A stretch of DNA of 64,000 bases from an uncultured Parabacteroides sp. (GCF_902493135.1 NZ_CABUOD010000027.1:1-64000), one strand, 5' to 3'; shown: positions 35,503 through 45,659, counted from the first letter of the stretch. A program made the numbers and translations. The notes: generated from the letters alone by a model not told the origin.

Positions 35503-37812
35503 ATGGAAACTGCATTTTTCGTTTTGCTACTTCTTGTCGTATGGATCAGCCTGCATAACCATATAGGTAAGGCAATTGCCAATATCGAGTCTCTCAAAAA
35601 AGAGATAGCCAGTCTAAGGAAGCAATTGGAAGGGCGGGAAATTGTAGCGGAGGAAGAGTGCCATATCCCGATTTTGTCTGTCGAAATAAGAGTGGATGAA
35701 GAGACTTCGAAGCCTGATGTAAAACAGCCGGAACCGGAACCTCGGAAAGAACCTGTTGTTCCGGTGGCGTCCCCGCTTGTTCCGGTGGCGTCCCCGCCTC
35801 TTAAAACGTGGACTCGTCCTAAGCCGGCGCCTCCCAAAAAGAAACGTAAACCGGTTAATTACGAAAAGTTTATCGGAGAGAACCTGTTCGGCAAGATCGG
35901 TATCCTGATATTGGTGATCGGCATGGGGTTGTTTGTGAAGTATGCGATCGATAAGAATTGGATCAACGAAGTTTTGCGGACCGTGCTGGGCTTTGTGGTC
36001 GGTGGCGGTCTGCTGCTGATCTCGCAGAAGTTGAAGAAAACCTACCGCGCGTTCAGTTCCTTGTTGGCAGGCGGCGCTTTTGCTATCTTCTATGTCACGG
36101 TGGCGATGGCCTATCATTACTACGGGCTGTTCAGCCAGGCGACTGCCTTTGTCATTTTAGTGGTGCTTACGATCCTGATGTCCGTCCTTTCCGTCTTTTA
36201 CAACCGGCGCGAATTGGCCATTATTGCGTTGGTCGGCGGTTTTATATCACCTTTCCTTGTCAGCAACGGCATGGGGAGTTACCTGGTGCTGTTCGTTTAT
36301 GTGACGATCCTGAATCTTGGGATGTTCGTCCTTTCCCTTTATAAGAAATGGGGAGAGCTGCCGATCGTCAGTTTCGTGGCGAGCTATCTGATCCTGTTTG
36401 GTTATTCGAGCGCGGGAGATCTGGACGTGGCGGGGTTTACGCAATTGGTGCACCTGTTGCTTTTCGCGACCCTGTTCTTCCTTATCTTTCTTCTGCCCGT
36501 CGTGACGGTGATACGTTCCGACAGCCGTAAAATCAACCAATTGCTGATGGCAGTCGTGGTACTGAATAACTTCCTTTACCTCTTTTTCTGTTTGTGGTTC
36601 CTGCGTGAGATGCAGCTTGAACAGAATATAAATGGGGCGTTCACCTTGTTTATCGCTCTGATAAATGCGGCGGTGGCCTTTGTTGTAAACCGGAGGAAAG
36701 TGGAAAGCAGCTTGCTCTGCCCGGCATTGACCGGACTGGCGCTCACCTTTGTTTCCATCACCATACCGATCCAGTTGGACGGGACCTTTATCACCCTGCT
36801 TTGGGCGTGTGAGATGGTGGTCGTCCTGTGGCTCTTCATCAAATGGAGAATCCGAATATATGAATACTTTGTGGCAATCCTGTTTCTCCTGACGAATGTT
36901 TCCTATTGGATGGATATCGAAGCCTTGTTGGGCTCAGGCGTAAGGCAGGCTTTGTTCGTCAACGGCACATTCGCTACCGGAATATCTGTCGGCATAGCTT
37001 TTTTGCTGGTTGCTTGGTTCCTGTTCCGGAATAAAGATCTGTTTGCGACTACTTCCGTATGGAAATATTCGCCCTGCAATGCGATAACTCTTTTAGACGG
37101 AAGTGCTGTCCTTTATACGGCCTTTATGATCGAGTTCGCGCGGAATGTCGACGACTGGTATCTGTCGCAAGGTCTAATGATGGCGTTTACGGCGGTTACT
37201 TTGTTTCTATTGCTTCTCGTTATGCGGAGACGTTTTCCGATGGAACGTTATTTCCGGTGGTATGCGTTTTCCTTGTTGATCCCGGTTTGCTGGTATATGT
37301 GCGTTTTCCTGTCCGGCCGCTATTTTCAGTGGACGGCTTTGCAGGCACTCGGATGGCTGACGGTGGCTATTATTGCGGCGCATATTTATTGGCTGGCAAA
37401 AGAATATTATGCCGTGTTCAATTTCCGTAGCAAGTCGGCGAACAGGATGACGGTCTATGTCAGCATTCTTTCCACCGTCCTGTTGGTCCTTGCCGTGCGA
37501 AGCCTGCTTTGCCAGCTTTCGCTTTCCGATGAGACGAATGCCGGCTTCTCCATTTCCTTGGCGATTGCGGGGTTTGTCGAAATGGCGATTGGCATGCGGT
37601 TGCACCTGAAGTCTTTGCGTATGATCAGCCTGACGACTTTCGGCATTGTCTTGCTAAAGTTGGTCGTGATCGATTTGTGGTTGCTGCCGACCCTCGGAAA
37701 GATTATTATCTTTATCATTCTGGGTGTTATCCTACTTGTTCTTTCATTTCTTTACCAGAAGCTGAAAAAGGTTTTGTTTGAAGAAGACCGGGAAGAGTTG
37801 GCAAATAATTAA
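35503..37812 (+). CDS. DUF2339 multi-pass membrane protein
   Basis: A 769-residue integral membrane protein of the DUF2339 family. After one N-terminal helix comes a short coiled coil (IANIESLKKEIASLRKQLEG) and a Pro/Lys-rich linker. The linker contains a 21-bp in-frame direct repeat (35757-35777 and 35778-35798, coding for repeated PVASPL). Then follow GENLFGKIGILILVIGMGLF and more than fifteen hydrophobic helices. Function is unknown. It starts 25 bases after the arabinofuranosidase gene, so co-transcription is likely even though a functional link is not evident. Confidence 0.85.
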   Translation: METAFFVLLLLVVWISLHNHIGKAIANIESLKKEIASLRKQLEGREIVAEEECHIPILSVEIRVDEETSKPDVKQPEPEPRKEPVVPVASPLVPVASPPLKTWTRPKPAPPKKKRKPVNYEKFIGENLFGKIGILILVIGMGLFVKYAIDKNWINEVLRTVLGFVVGGGLLLISQKLKKTYRAFSSLLAGGAFAIFYVTVAMAYHYYGLFSQATAFVILVVLTILMSVLSVFYNRRELAIIALVGGFISPFLVSNGMGSYLVLFVYVTILNLGMFVLSLYKKWGELPIVSFVASYLILFGYSSAGDLDVAGFTQLVHLLLFATLFFLIFLLPVVTVIRSDSRKINQLLMAVVVLNNFLYLFFCLWFLREMQLEQNINGAFTLFIALINAAVAFVVNRRKVESSLLCPALTGLALTFVSITIPIQLDGTFITLLWACEMVVVLWLFIKWRIRIYEYFVAILFLLTNVSYWMDIEALLGSGVRQALFVNGTFATGISVGIAFLLVAWFLFRNKDLFATTSVWKYSPCNAITLLDGSAVLYTAFMIEFARNVDDWYLSQGLMMAFTAVTLFLLLLVMRRRFPMERYFRWYAFSLLIPVCWYMCVFLSGRYFQWTALQALGWLTVAIIAAHIYWLAKEYYAVFNFRSKSANRMTVYVSILSTVLLVLAVRSLLCQLSLSDETNAGFSISLAIAGFVEMAIGMRLHLKSLRMISLTTFGIVLLKLVVIDLWLLPTLGKIIIFIILGVILLVLSFLYQKLKKVLFEEDREELANN

Positions 37813-38387
37813 TACAATAACCCCGGATGGGTTCAGATTCTATTTCGGGTAAAATTCCGGATCGTTTTGATTTGACTTTTTGCCGGCTTTTTACCGGAAT
37901 TGGTAACGATTGAAAAAACGTCGTAGGCAGAAAATGAAAAAACGATGTCTCTTTGTAATCAGATAGGAGAAAGACCGGATATTGTGGAAAACCTGAACTC
38001 CCGGAGAATCGCCTGTAGTAAAAAAGTCGGGATATTCCCCGTATATCTCAAACCGATTCCGGGGATTTTCCGCCACGACGACCGTCTTCGTTCTCTTTAC
38101 GACCGTCTTCGTCGCCATCAAGACGGTCGTCATGTTATATACACCGCGCATCTCGGAGCAATTATGACCGTCTTCGTGGTAAAAAACTGCGCACCTTAGC
38201 CGACAAAACCCTTTTTACCCGCAAACAAGCCGGATTTCAGCCCTATTATTAAAGATTGTATATTGTTGTCAAGGAACCGGTATTTTACAATAAGCCCTCT
38301 GTCTTTATGAAATCCATACTGTTCCTGTCTTATACATTAGAGGATTTTCTTGAAATTTAAATTTCTTGTTTAACCAATAATTTATAT
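37813..38387. other. Non-coding gap with a four-copy GACCGTCTT repeat
   Basis: No credible gene lies between the DUF2339 gene and the PUL 2 sigma promoter. Three direct copies of GACCGTCTTCGT (near 38080-38091, 38101-38112, 38166-38177) and one inverted copy (38120-38130) occur. The copy at 38099-38109 pairs perfectly with the inverted one: 11 bp with a 10-base loop. On the minus strand the repeats would encode repeated Lys-Thr-Val-Val in a short frame (37891-38151), which I do not accept as a gene without homologues. Confidence 0.6.
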
Positions 38388-38395
38388 TATATTTG
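38388..38395 (+). promoter_or_regulatory. Putative -7 box of the PUL 2 sigma gene
   Basis: TATATTTG fits TAnnTTTG, with a TTG-containing element about 20 bases upstream. It lies 102 bases before the ATG at 38497. Confidence 0.55.
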
Positions 38396-38396
38396 C

Positions 38397-38415
38397 ATTG
38401 TGCAAATAGCACAAT
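38397..38415 (+). promoter_or_regulatory. Operator-like dyad at the PUL 2 sigma promoter start site
   Basis: ATTGTGC and GCACAAT form a perfect 7-bp inverted repeat with a 5-base AT centre. It starts two bases after the -7 box, so it would cover the transcription start. The position suits a repressor or a hairpin at the RNA 5' end. Confidence 0.45.
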
Positions 38416-38496
38416 TGCGTTGCTTAACTGATTCATAATTCAAAGATAAGGGTTTGGAGATCGAGAACGCCGTGATTTAATTCACACAGAAGAAAG

Positions 38497-39066
38497 ATGC
38501 AGGTTGAAAGGAAAATATTATCCGACCATTTTGAAGAAATATATGTCTCTTGGTTTTCCCGGATGAAATATTTCGCGCTGGAATATGTCGTGTCAGAAGA
38601 AGACGCAGAAAATATCGTCCAGGACGTATTTACCGAACTGTGGGAAAAGAAAGAGATCTTGGCTTATGATGTGAATCTGGTCGCCCTGCTTTTTACCTCG
38701 ATCAAGAACCGTTGTATCGACCTGTTGCGCCACCGTATTGTTGTGAAGGAAGCTGTCAACCTGATACAGGAAGAGTATCAGGTTACTTTGCGGATGAAAC
38801 TTGCCTCTCTGGAATTATTCGATCAGTCCCTGCTCTCTGCGCAGGATATCGAACGGATCATTACCGAAGTGATCGACTCTCTGCCTGAAAAATGTCGGGA
38901 AATTTTTATAAAAAGTAAAATAGAAGGTAAAAAGCAGAAAGACATAGCAGCCGAACTGAATATCTCACTTAAAACCGTTGAAAATCAAATGGCTATCGCC
39001 TATAAGAAAATTAAAAGCGAACTGAAAGACTATCTTCCTTTATTACTGTTTTTACTCGTGAATTAA
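38497..39066 (+). CDS. ECF RNA polymerase sigma factor (PUL 2)
   Basis: A 189-residue ECF sigma factor. Region 2 includes DAENIVQDVFTELWEKKEIL. Region 4 includes LPEKCREIFIKSKIEGKKQK followed by the helix-turn-helix IAAELNISLKTVENQMAIAY. Length and order match Bacteroidetes FecI-like factors. It is the first gene of PUL 2, followed 68 bases later by fecR. It is only distantly similar to the PUL 1 sigma factor, so the two loci are probably separate regulons. Confidence 0.92.
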   Translation: MQVERKILSDHFEEIYVSWFSRMKYFALEYVVSEEDAENIVQDVFTELWEKKEILAYDVNLVALLFTSIKNRCIDLLRHRIVVKEAVNLIQEEYQVTLRMKLASLELFDQSLLSAQDIERIITEVIDSLPEKCREIFIKSKIEGKKQKDIAAELNISLKTVENQMAIAYKKIKSELKDYLPLLLFLLVN

Positions 39067-39134
39067 AAAAATCCGTTTATCCTTTTGGGGGTTTTGGTTT
39101 CCTGATCCGTTTATTAAGAACAAAAGCGGAAAAT

Positions 39135-40118
39135 ATGAACGAACAGATACATAAATACTTTTATGAGGAACTTCCTACGGAAGAGCGCCTATCCTTCTTG
39201 CGCGATGTCGAGGCGAGCGAAGAACTCAAAAAAGAATTTGCAGAATATCAAAATCTATATGCCTTGTTGAACTTAGGACATCAGGTACAGGATAAAGCTA
39301 TCGGCAAACAAAAATACGACCGCTTTATTTTGCAGAAGCAACACACTGTGATGTGGAGGCGTTGGACACGCCGGATCGGGTATGCCGCTGCTATTCTGGC
39401 ATTAGTCGTTTCAACAAGTGTATTGACATATTGGTACGCACAACCTGAACAAACGGAGTTTTTATCGGAGAATGTGATGAACACTTTGTACACTCCTGCC
39501 GGACAGCGGGCACAACTGGTTTTGCAGGACGGAACGGAAGTCTGGTTGAACGCGAAGTCGAAGTTGATCTATCCGGCCCGTTTTACCGGTGACATCAGGA
39601 AAGTCTCAATAGAAGGAGAGGCTTTCTTCAAGGTGGCGAAAGATCCTGCCCACCCCTTTATCGTTTCCACGCATGATGTCGATATGAGAGTGCTGGGCAC
39701 GCAGTTTAATGTCTGCAATTACCCGGCGACCGGCTATGTGCAAACCAGCTTGCTGGAAGGTTCCGTCCGCGTTTTTTTCCGGGATAAGGAGAATGAAGGA
39801 ATCGTTTTGCTTCCCGACCAGCAAGTGACGGTTTCGAATGGAGAAATGAAAGTTGAACCCATCCGTTTGAAAGACCATTTCTTATGGAGGGATGGCATTT
39901 ATGCTTTTGAGAATGAGCCTCTGGTTGATATCTTGAAAAAGCTGGAACTTTATTATGATGTAAAAATAGTGGTGGAAGATACGTCTTTGTTCAAAGGTAC
40001 GTATACAGGAAAGTTCCGGCAGCGGGACAGTTTGGACGATATATTCCGCATATTGCGGCAAATCAGGAAATTCAAAGTGGAGAAAGATACCAAGCGAAAT
40101 ATAGTGACCTTGAAATAA
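39135..40118 (+). CDS. FecR-family anti-sigma factor (PUL 2)
   Basis: A 327-residue membrane anti-sigma factor. It has a cytoplasmic N-terminal part (IHKYFYEELPTEERLSFLRD), a membrane helix near 80-100 (GYAAAILALVVSTSVLTYWY), and a periplasmic FecR domain with AQLVLQDGTEVWLNAKSKLI and MRVLGTQFNVCNYP. A C-terminal STN-like segment (LVDILKKLELYYDVKIVVED) follows. It partners the sigma factor upstream and the STN-bearing SusC downstream. Confidence 0.92.
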   Translation: MNEQIHKYFYEELPTEERLSFLRDVEASEELKKEFAEYQNLYALLNLGHQVQDKAIGKQKYDRFILQKQHTVMWRRWTRRIGYAAAILALVVSTSVLTYWYAQPEQTEFLSENVMNTLYTPAGQRAQLVLQDGTEVWLNAKSKLIYPARFTGDIRKVSIEGEAFFKVAKDPAHPFIVSTHDVDMRVLGTQFNVCNYPATGYVQTSLLEGSVRVFFRDKENEGIVLLPDQQVTVSNGEMKVEPIRLKDHFLWRDGIYAFENEPLVDILKKLELYYDVKIVVEDTSLFKGTYTGKFRQRDSLDDIFRILRQIRKFKVEKDTKRNIVTLK

Positions 40119-40182
40119 TATCATTTTAAACATAAAAACGGATAAGCCTATGGGGATGGAACAGTAAAAAAAGAAAACAAAA

Positions 40183-40209
40183 GCGGCAGAAGCTACCAAC
40201 AACTGCCGC
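40183..40209 (+). other. Stem-loop between fecR and susC of PUL 2
   Basis: GCGGCAG (40183-40189) pairs with CTGCCGC (40203-40209) around 13 bases, in the 154-base gap between fecR and susC. There is no U-tract. It is positionally equivalent to the hairpin at 30623-30649 in PUL 1. Confidence 0.5.
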
Positions 40210-40272
40210 CGGAGTTAAAGCAAACACAAGTCGTAAATTTTAGTATTCACTTTAAAATAATGGAACAAAGAT

Positions 40273-43200
40273 ATGAAAAGAAAAACTTTGTTGTGGCCTT
40301 TTATTACACATAATATTAGCATTAAATATTTTTTTAGGATTATGAAAATATCATTTTTCCTTTTGTTTGTATGTGTTTTCCAACTGATGGCAGTCGGTGC
40401 AGGAGCGCAAGATGCAAAAGTTAAAATAACGGAAAGCAGTATGACTATTCGTCAATTGATAAGCGAGATCGAAGCGCAGACCGATTATTTGGTCGTGTTT
40501 CGTAATCAGGATATTGATATAGATAAGATAGTTTCACTGAAGAAGGGATCGCTGAAAGTCGCCGATTGTTTGGATAATGTGTTTGGAGATACGAATGTGG
40601 GCTGGCGGTTTGAGAATAATTATATAACGTTGGTCCATAAAATATCCGAAAAACAACAGGCACGCAAGTTGCTGAAAGGAAAAGTGTGTGATGAAAATGG
40701 TGAACCGATCATCGGAGCGAATGTTGTGGAGAAAGGTACGACAAACGGAACGATAACGGATCAAGAAGGACGTTTCTCTTTGGAAGTCCAGCCTAATGCT
40801 TCTGTTGTCATTTCTTATATTGGATTTGAACCACAGACGCATGTCGTGACAGGTAATGTACTGAACATTGTAATGTCGGAAGACAGTCAGGCGCTGAACG
40901 AAGTGGTGGTTGTCGGTTATGGCACTCGTAAGGCCGGTGAGATAACGGGGGCCGTTTCTACAGTGAAGGCGGATGAAATCCAGAAACTGGCGATCACGAA
41001 TGCCGGTGATGCTCTTAAGAATGTAGCCGGTGTGACCACATTACAGTCGAATACGCCGGGTGCGGAACCGACCATCCTGATCCGTGGTATCGGTACGATC
41101 AATGACAGCCGTCCTCTTTGGATTGTCGATGGCGTGCCTGACGGAAAGGTCAATCCGAATAATATCGAAACAATCACAATATTGAAAGATGCTGCTTCAC
41201 AGGCTATTTATGGAACAAGGGCGGCTAATGGCGTCATCCTTGTTACGACAAAAAGCGGTAAGAAAAACCAGAAGGCACATATTTCTGTCAATTTGCGTTC
41301 CGGTTTTGTGCAGAGTACCAGTCATTATAAAATGTTGAACACTCAAGAATATGGTGAAATGCTTTGGCTACAGGCCAAGAATGAAGGTATTGCCAATTAT
41401 TCTCATCCTCTGTACGGTTCGGGAGCGACTCCGGACATTCCTGACTATATTTTCCCGAACAGAGGGGTGAATGTGGATGAAAGCCTGTATGACGACAAGA
41501 TGATCAACCAGGATGGAACAGACACTTATTTGATCACGAAAGCGAACAAACAAGGGACGAATTGGGCGAAGGAAATCGAACGTACGGCACAGTATCATGA
41601 CGTGTCGGTCGATATAAGCGGAGGTAGTGAAAACACGATGTATGCTTTTCAGTCCGGTTATTTGAAACAGGAAGGTGTCTTGAAATGGACTGGAATGGAC
41701 CGCTATAATTTGCAGTCCAATATCGTTTCGGACGTGACGAAGTGGTTGCAGATCGGTGAAAATCTGGGTGTGACTTATTCGGAAACCTATGGCAATATGG
41801 CTAATAATTCACAGAGTTCCGTTGTTTCTCAGGCATATCGTATGCAGCCGATTATTCCGGTATATGACATCGGAGGTAATTTTGCAGGAACAAGAGTCGG
41901 CGGTGATACCGGCAATGCGAGGAACCCGGTAGGATTGTTGTATAATGATCGTTATGACAGGCGGAAGACAATGGCTGCCAATGGAAACGCGTTTGTCAAG
42001 ATTTCTCCGATTTCAGGATTGAATCTCAAATCTCTTTTCGGTTTTGTTTATTCATTTACAGATTATAAGAATATTGATTATGTAGATTTAGGATGGGCGG
42101 AAAGAACTTCTGTAGACCAACTGACTCGTGAAGAATCTTATACGAAACAGTGGAACTGGACGAATACGGCAGATTATTCGAAGCAGATCGGTGCTCATGA
42201 TTTCACGGTTCTGGTCGGAACGGAAGCGATTGCCAACATTTATACATTCGTGACTGCCGGTCGTTCCGACTATATGTTCAAGGATCCGCTCTATATCGAA
42301 CTGAACACGGGGTCTTCCGGTAGAACGAACTATGGTAATATTTCCGAATGGAGTTTGTTCTCTGTATTCGGCCGGGTGAATTATTCGTATGATGACAAAT
42401 ATCTTTTCGAAGGTGTGATCAGGCGTGACGGCTCTTCCCGTTTTGGTGGAAACAACAAATATGGTACATTCCCGGCATTTTCTTTGGGTTGGCGCGTTTC
42501 GAATGAAGAGTTCATGAAGCCGACACGCTACTGGCTGACCTCCTTGAAACTCCGTGGCGGCTATGGCGTGACGGGTAATGACCGGATCGGTAACTATAAT
42601 AGTTTCTCTCAGTTCGGTATGAATAACTGGGGTTCTTATTATGATATAGCCGGAGCCAATAATACGGAAGGACAGTTTGGTTTCTATCAGTCCACATTTG
42701 GAAATATGAATGTGAAATGGGAAACGACGCATACGTCCAACTTCGGTTTTGACGCGACTTTGTTCGATCATCTGTCTGTCGGGTTGGATATCTGGAAACG
42801 TAACACGAAAGATATGCTTTTCCCGAAAGCGATACCGATGGTAATGGGTGATATTTCGGCTCCTTATGTGAATGTAGGAAAAATGAAGAATAAAGGTATC
42901 GACTTTGAAATCGGTTACAACGGAACGGCTTTAGGTAATGAATTGCGGTATAGTCTGAATGCCAGCATTTCTCATTATAAAAACGAGATTGTGGATCTGT
43001 CGGGAGAAGAAGATGAAACATTGAACGGAGGCAGTTTTGAAAACCAATTTTATACACGTGCTGAAAAAGGCACTTCGTTTCCGGAATTCTACGGTTATGT
43101 TGTAGATGGTATTTTCCAGACGGCGGAAGAGGCGGCTGCTTGGCCTACGGCTTTCGGTAGCAACGGCTCTTATAATAAGCCCGGACATTACAAATATCGG

Positions 43201-43794
43201 GATATCAGTGGACCGGACGGAACTCCTGACGGGGTGATCAATGAATATGACAGAACCTATATCGGTTCTCCTCATCCTAAATTTGTCGGTGGTTTGAACT
43301 TCACGATCGAGTATAAGGGATTTGATTTGAGCGGGCAGTTCTATGGAAGCTATGGAAACAAGGCTGTGAATTTCCTGAAACGCTTTACGGACTATTCTTT
43401 GTTCAGCGGCGGACGCGGTTATGATCGTCTGTATAATTCATGGGGCAGTCCTTATCTGTCGGATAACTCGAAGGCAAAACTTCCGATAGCAGAGTCGAAT
43501 GATACGGAGAGCCAGGTTCCCTCTACTGCGTTTATCGAAGACGCTTCTTTTTTACGCTTGCGTAATTTGATGTTGGGATATGATTTCGCTCGTTTGTTGA
43601 AACAGCCTGGAATTACTAATTTACGCGTGTTTGCTCAAGTTTCTAACGTATTTACGTTGACGAAGTATTCTGGATTGGATCCGGAAATCAATATGAAGGG
43701 TACTGGAATAGATGCTGCGAAGAATTTAGGTATCGATTCCGGTTCATGGCCGACTCCGAGACAGGTGCTGTTCGGTGTAAGTTTAGGTTTTTAG
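40273..43794 (+). CDS. SusC/RagA-family TonB-dependent transporter with STN domain (PUL 2)
   Basis: A 1173-residue outer-membrane importer. A long leader precedes the signal helix (MKISFFLLFVCVFQLMAVGA, cut near residue 45). Next come the STN domain (SSMTIRQLISEIEAQTDYLV), the carboxypeptidase-regulatory-like domain (LKGKVCDENGEPIIGANVVE), TonB box region ALNEVVVVGYG, plug (ILIRGIGTINDSRPLWIVDG) and a barrel ending QVLFGVSLGF. The ATG at 40342 (MKISFF) would give a more ordinary signal peptide and is a fair alternative start. It is paired with the SusD 34 bases downstream. Confidence 0.93.
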   Translation: MKRKTLLWPFITHNISIKYFFRIMKISFFLLFVCVFQLMAVGAGAQDAKVKITESSMTIRQLISEIEAQTDYLVVFRNQDIDIDKIVSLKKGSLKVADCLDNVFGDTNVGWRFENNYITLVHKISEKQQARKLLKGKVCDENGEPIIGANVVEKGTTNGTITDQEGRFSLEVQPNASVVISYIGFEPQTHVVTGNVLNIVMSEDSQALNEVVVVGYGTRKAGEITGAVSTVKADEIQKLAITNAGDALKNVAGVTTLQSNTPGAEPTILIRGIGTINDSRPLWIVDGVPDGKVNPNNIETITILKDAASQAIYGTRAANGVILVTTKSGKKNQKAHISVNLRSGFVQSTSHYKMLNTQEYGEMLWLQAKNEGIANYSHPLYGSGATPDIPDYIFPNRGVNVDESLYDDKMINQDGTDTYLITKANKQGTNWAKEIERTAQYHDVSVDISGGSENTMYAFQSGYLKQEGVLKWTGMDRYNLQSNIVSDVTKWLQIGENLGVTYSETYGNMANNSQSSVVSQAYRMQPIIPVYDIGGNFAGTRVGGDTGNARNPVGLLYNDRYDRRKTMAANGNAFVKISPISGLNLKSLFGFVYSFTDYKNIDYVDLGWAERTSVDQLTREESYTKQWNWTNTADYSKQIGAHDFTVLVGTEAIANIYTFVTAGRSDYMFKDPLYIELNTGSSGRTNYGNISEWSLFSVFGRVNYSYDDKYLFEGVIRRDGSSRFGGNNKYGTFPAFSLGWRVSNEEFMKPTRYWLTSLKLRGGYGVTGNDRIGNYNSFSQFGMNNWGSYYDIAGANNTEGQFGFYQSTFGNMNVKWETTHTSNFGFDATLFDHLSVGLDIWKRNTKDMLFPKAIPMVMGDISAPYVNVGKMKNKGIDFEIGYNGTALGNELRYSLNASISHYKNEIVDLSGEEDETLNGGSFENQFYTRAEKGTSFPEFYGYVVDGIFQTAEEAAAWPTAFGSNGSYNKPGHYKYRDISGPDGTPDGVINEYDRTYIGSPHPKFVGGLNFTIEYKGFDLSGQFYGSYGNKAVNFLKRFTDYSLFSGGRGYDRLYNSWGSPYLSDNSKAKLPIAESNDTESQVPSTAFIEDASFLRLRNLMLGYDFARLLKQPGITNLRVFAQVSNVFTLTKYSGLDPEINMKGTGIDAAKNLGIDSGSWPTPRQVLFGVSLGF

Positions 43795-43828
43795 TCGATT
43801 AACTTGTTAAAAGAATTGGATATAAATT

Positions 43829-45577
43829 ATGAAAAATATAGTTGCATCAATAAAAATAGCGTTGTTAACGGGATGCATGGCTTTGTCATCTTCCTGCAGT
43901 GATTTTTTGGATAAACAACCTCCGGCTTCAACTGCCGGGGTTGCTTTGGAAAGCGAACAGGGAGTTGAGGCTATATTGGTCGGCGCTTATGCGGACTTGG
44001 ACGGGATCGATCGTTTTGGAGGCGCGTTAGGTGCAGACTGGGTTTTTGGTAGTTGTGCTTCGGACGAGGCCTATAAAGGTTCCGAACCGGGCGACAATAT
44101 GGCGATGAATGCAGTTGAACAATACTCAACGATGCCGGATAACGAATGTGTGACGGAAAGATGGCGTTCTTGCTATGATGGAGTTTCTCGTGCCAATCAG
44201 GTATTGCAGTTTCTGCATGGTGCGCAAAGTGGCAGTTATCCGTTGAAGCAGGAGCGTGCCAGACAAGTGGAAGGTGAAGCGAAATTCTTGAGAGCGTGGT
44301 ATCATTTCCAGGCAAATAAAGTATTCAAGAACATTCCATATATTAAAGCGCAGTATGAAGTCGATTTTGATCCGGTAAATACGCCGAACAAAGATGCTGG
44401 CTGGGATGAGATCGAAACGGACTTGCAGTTTGCTATCGATAACCTGCCGGAATCGTTTCCGAATGAACCGGGTCGTGCGACCAGATATGCTGCGATGGCG
44501 ACCAAGGCGCATGCCCATTTGTTCCAAGGCGAGTATGCGGAGGCGAAAGCTTTGCTGGATCAGATTATCAACAGTGGCCGATTTAGATTGGTTGATAATT
44601 TCTTCGATAACTTTGATGAACGGACCGAAAATAATGAAGAATCTATCTTTGAGTTCCAGGCTTCTTCAAGTGGTTCGAGTGCCATTACGCTGGGGATGCA
44701 GGGACCATGTATGCATCAAAAAGGTCCGGCTTCCGGAGGATGGGGATTTTTCCAACCTTCACAGTCGTTGGTGGATGCTTTTCAGGTTACATCCGAAGGC
44801 TTACCTTATTTGGATGTAGTGAATAGACCGACTTTGAAAAGCGATATGGGGATATCCAGTGCGGAGGATTATACACCGAGTGACCAAGCAGTCGATTTGC
44901 GTTTGGATTGGACGGTTTCTCGTCGGGGCGTTGATTTTCTCGGATGGGGTATCCATCCGGGAGCGGATTGGATCCGCTCCCAAACGTTTGCAGGTCCTTA
45001 TATGACAAAAAAGTATATGCATTTCGAAGCGACAAAGGATCAACAATTATGGAATGGTTTTAATAATAACCGAAATTACAGAATATATCGTTATTCTCAT
45101 GTGATTTTGTGGAGAGCTGAGTGTGCTGTGGTCGACGGAGATTTGGAAAAGGCTCGCGAGTTAGTGAATATGATACGCAATCGTGTAAAGACGAGTACGC
45201 CGGTAATGGGACGTTGCCTGTCTACTAATTTTGCGGAAGATACCGAGTTGGTAGTGGACTGGGAACAGCCTGCGGCTAATTATAAGACGGAACCCTATCC
45301 GGCGGGCCATGTCGCTTTTTCTTCTCAGGAACAGGCTTGGAAAGCGGTCAGAACTGAGATCCAGCTGGAATTTGCCACGGAAGGACATCGGTTCTTTGAT
45401 TTGAGACGTTGGAATATTGATAATGAAGTATTGAATGACTTTATTGCACGTGATTCGAAATTCCGCGATTTCATGCAGGGAGTGTCCTATTCGATAAATA
45501 GAAGGTATTGGCCGTTGCCACAGACACAGATTGATATTCAGCAAGGTGTCTTGTTGCAGGATCCGGACTATATGTAA
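43829..45577 (+). CDS. SusD/RagB-family glycan-binding lipoprotein (PUL 2)
   Basis: A 582-residue surface lipoprotein. The signal MKNIVASIKIALLTGCMALS is followed by SSCSDFLDKQPP, with the lipidated Cys near 23. TPR-type helices include EGEAKFLRAWYHFQANKVFK. The C-terminal signature is TEIQLEFATEGHRFFDLRRW, and it ends with WPLPQTQIDIQQGVLLQDPD. It works with the SusC just upstream. The ligand is unknown; neighbours suggest a non-classical or acetylated glycan (inference). Confidence 0.92.
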   Translation: MKNIVASIKIALLTGCMALSSSCSDFLDKQPPASTAGVALESEQGVEAILVGAYADLDGIDRFGGALGADWVFGSCASDEAYKGSEPGDNMAMNAVEQYSTMPDNECVTERWRSCYDGVSRANQVLQFLHGAQSGSYPLKQERARQVEGEAKFLRAWYHFQANKVFKNIPYIKAQYEVDFDPVNTPNKDAGWDEIETDLQFAIDNLPESFPNEPGRATRYAAMATKAHAHLFQGEYAEAKALLDQIINSGRFRLVDNFFDNFDERTENNEESIFEFQASSSGSSAITLGMQGPCMHQKGPASGGWGFFQPSQSLVDAFQVTSEGLPYLDVVNRPTLKSDMGISSAEDYTPSDQAVDLRLDWTVSRRGVDFLGWGIHPGADWIRSQTFAGPYMTKKYMHFEATKDQQLWNGFNNNRNYRIYRYSHVILWRAECAVVDGDLEKARELVNMIRNRVKTSTPVMGRCLSTNFAEDTELVVDWEQPAANYKTEPYPAGHVAFSSQEQAWKAVRTEIQLEFATEGHRFFDLRRWNIDNEVLNDFIARDSKFRDFMQGVSYSINRRYWPLPQTQIDIQQGVLLQDPDYM

Positions 45578-45600
45578 TACTGTTGTGGTTATATGATCTT

Positions 45601-45630
45601 TTGGGCGGCGATTTCTTCATTGCCGCCCAA
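45601..45630 (+). other. Perfect 9-bp GC-rich hairpin after susD of PUL 2
   Basis: TTGGGCGGC (45601-45609) pairs with GCCGCCCAA (45622-45630) around 12 bases. No U-tract follows (TGACAATC). It occupies the same place as the 25522-25557 hairpin of PUL 1, between susD and the downstream genes. Confidence 0.65.
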
Positions 45631-45659
45631 TGACAATCAATTTATTGATATATAAATTT

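Noticed and set aside
37891..38151. Minus-strand 86-codon frame with repeated Lys-Thr-Val-Val
   Set aside because: Its repeats are explained by the nucleotide-level GACCGTCTT repeat and hairpin. There is no clear ribosome binding site and no known domain.
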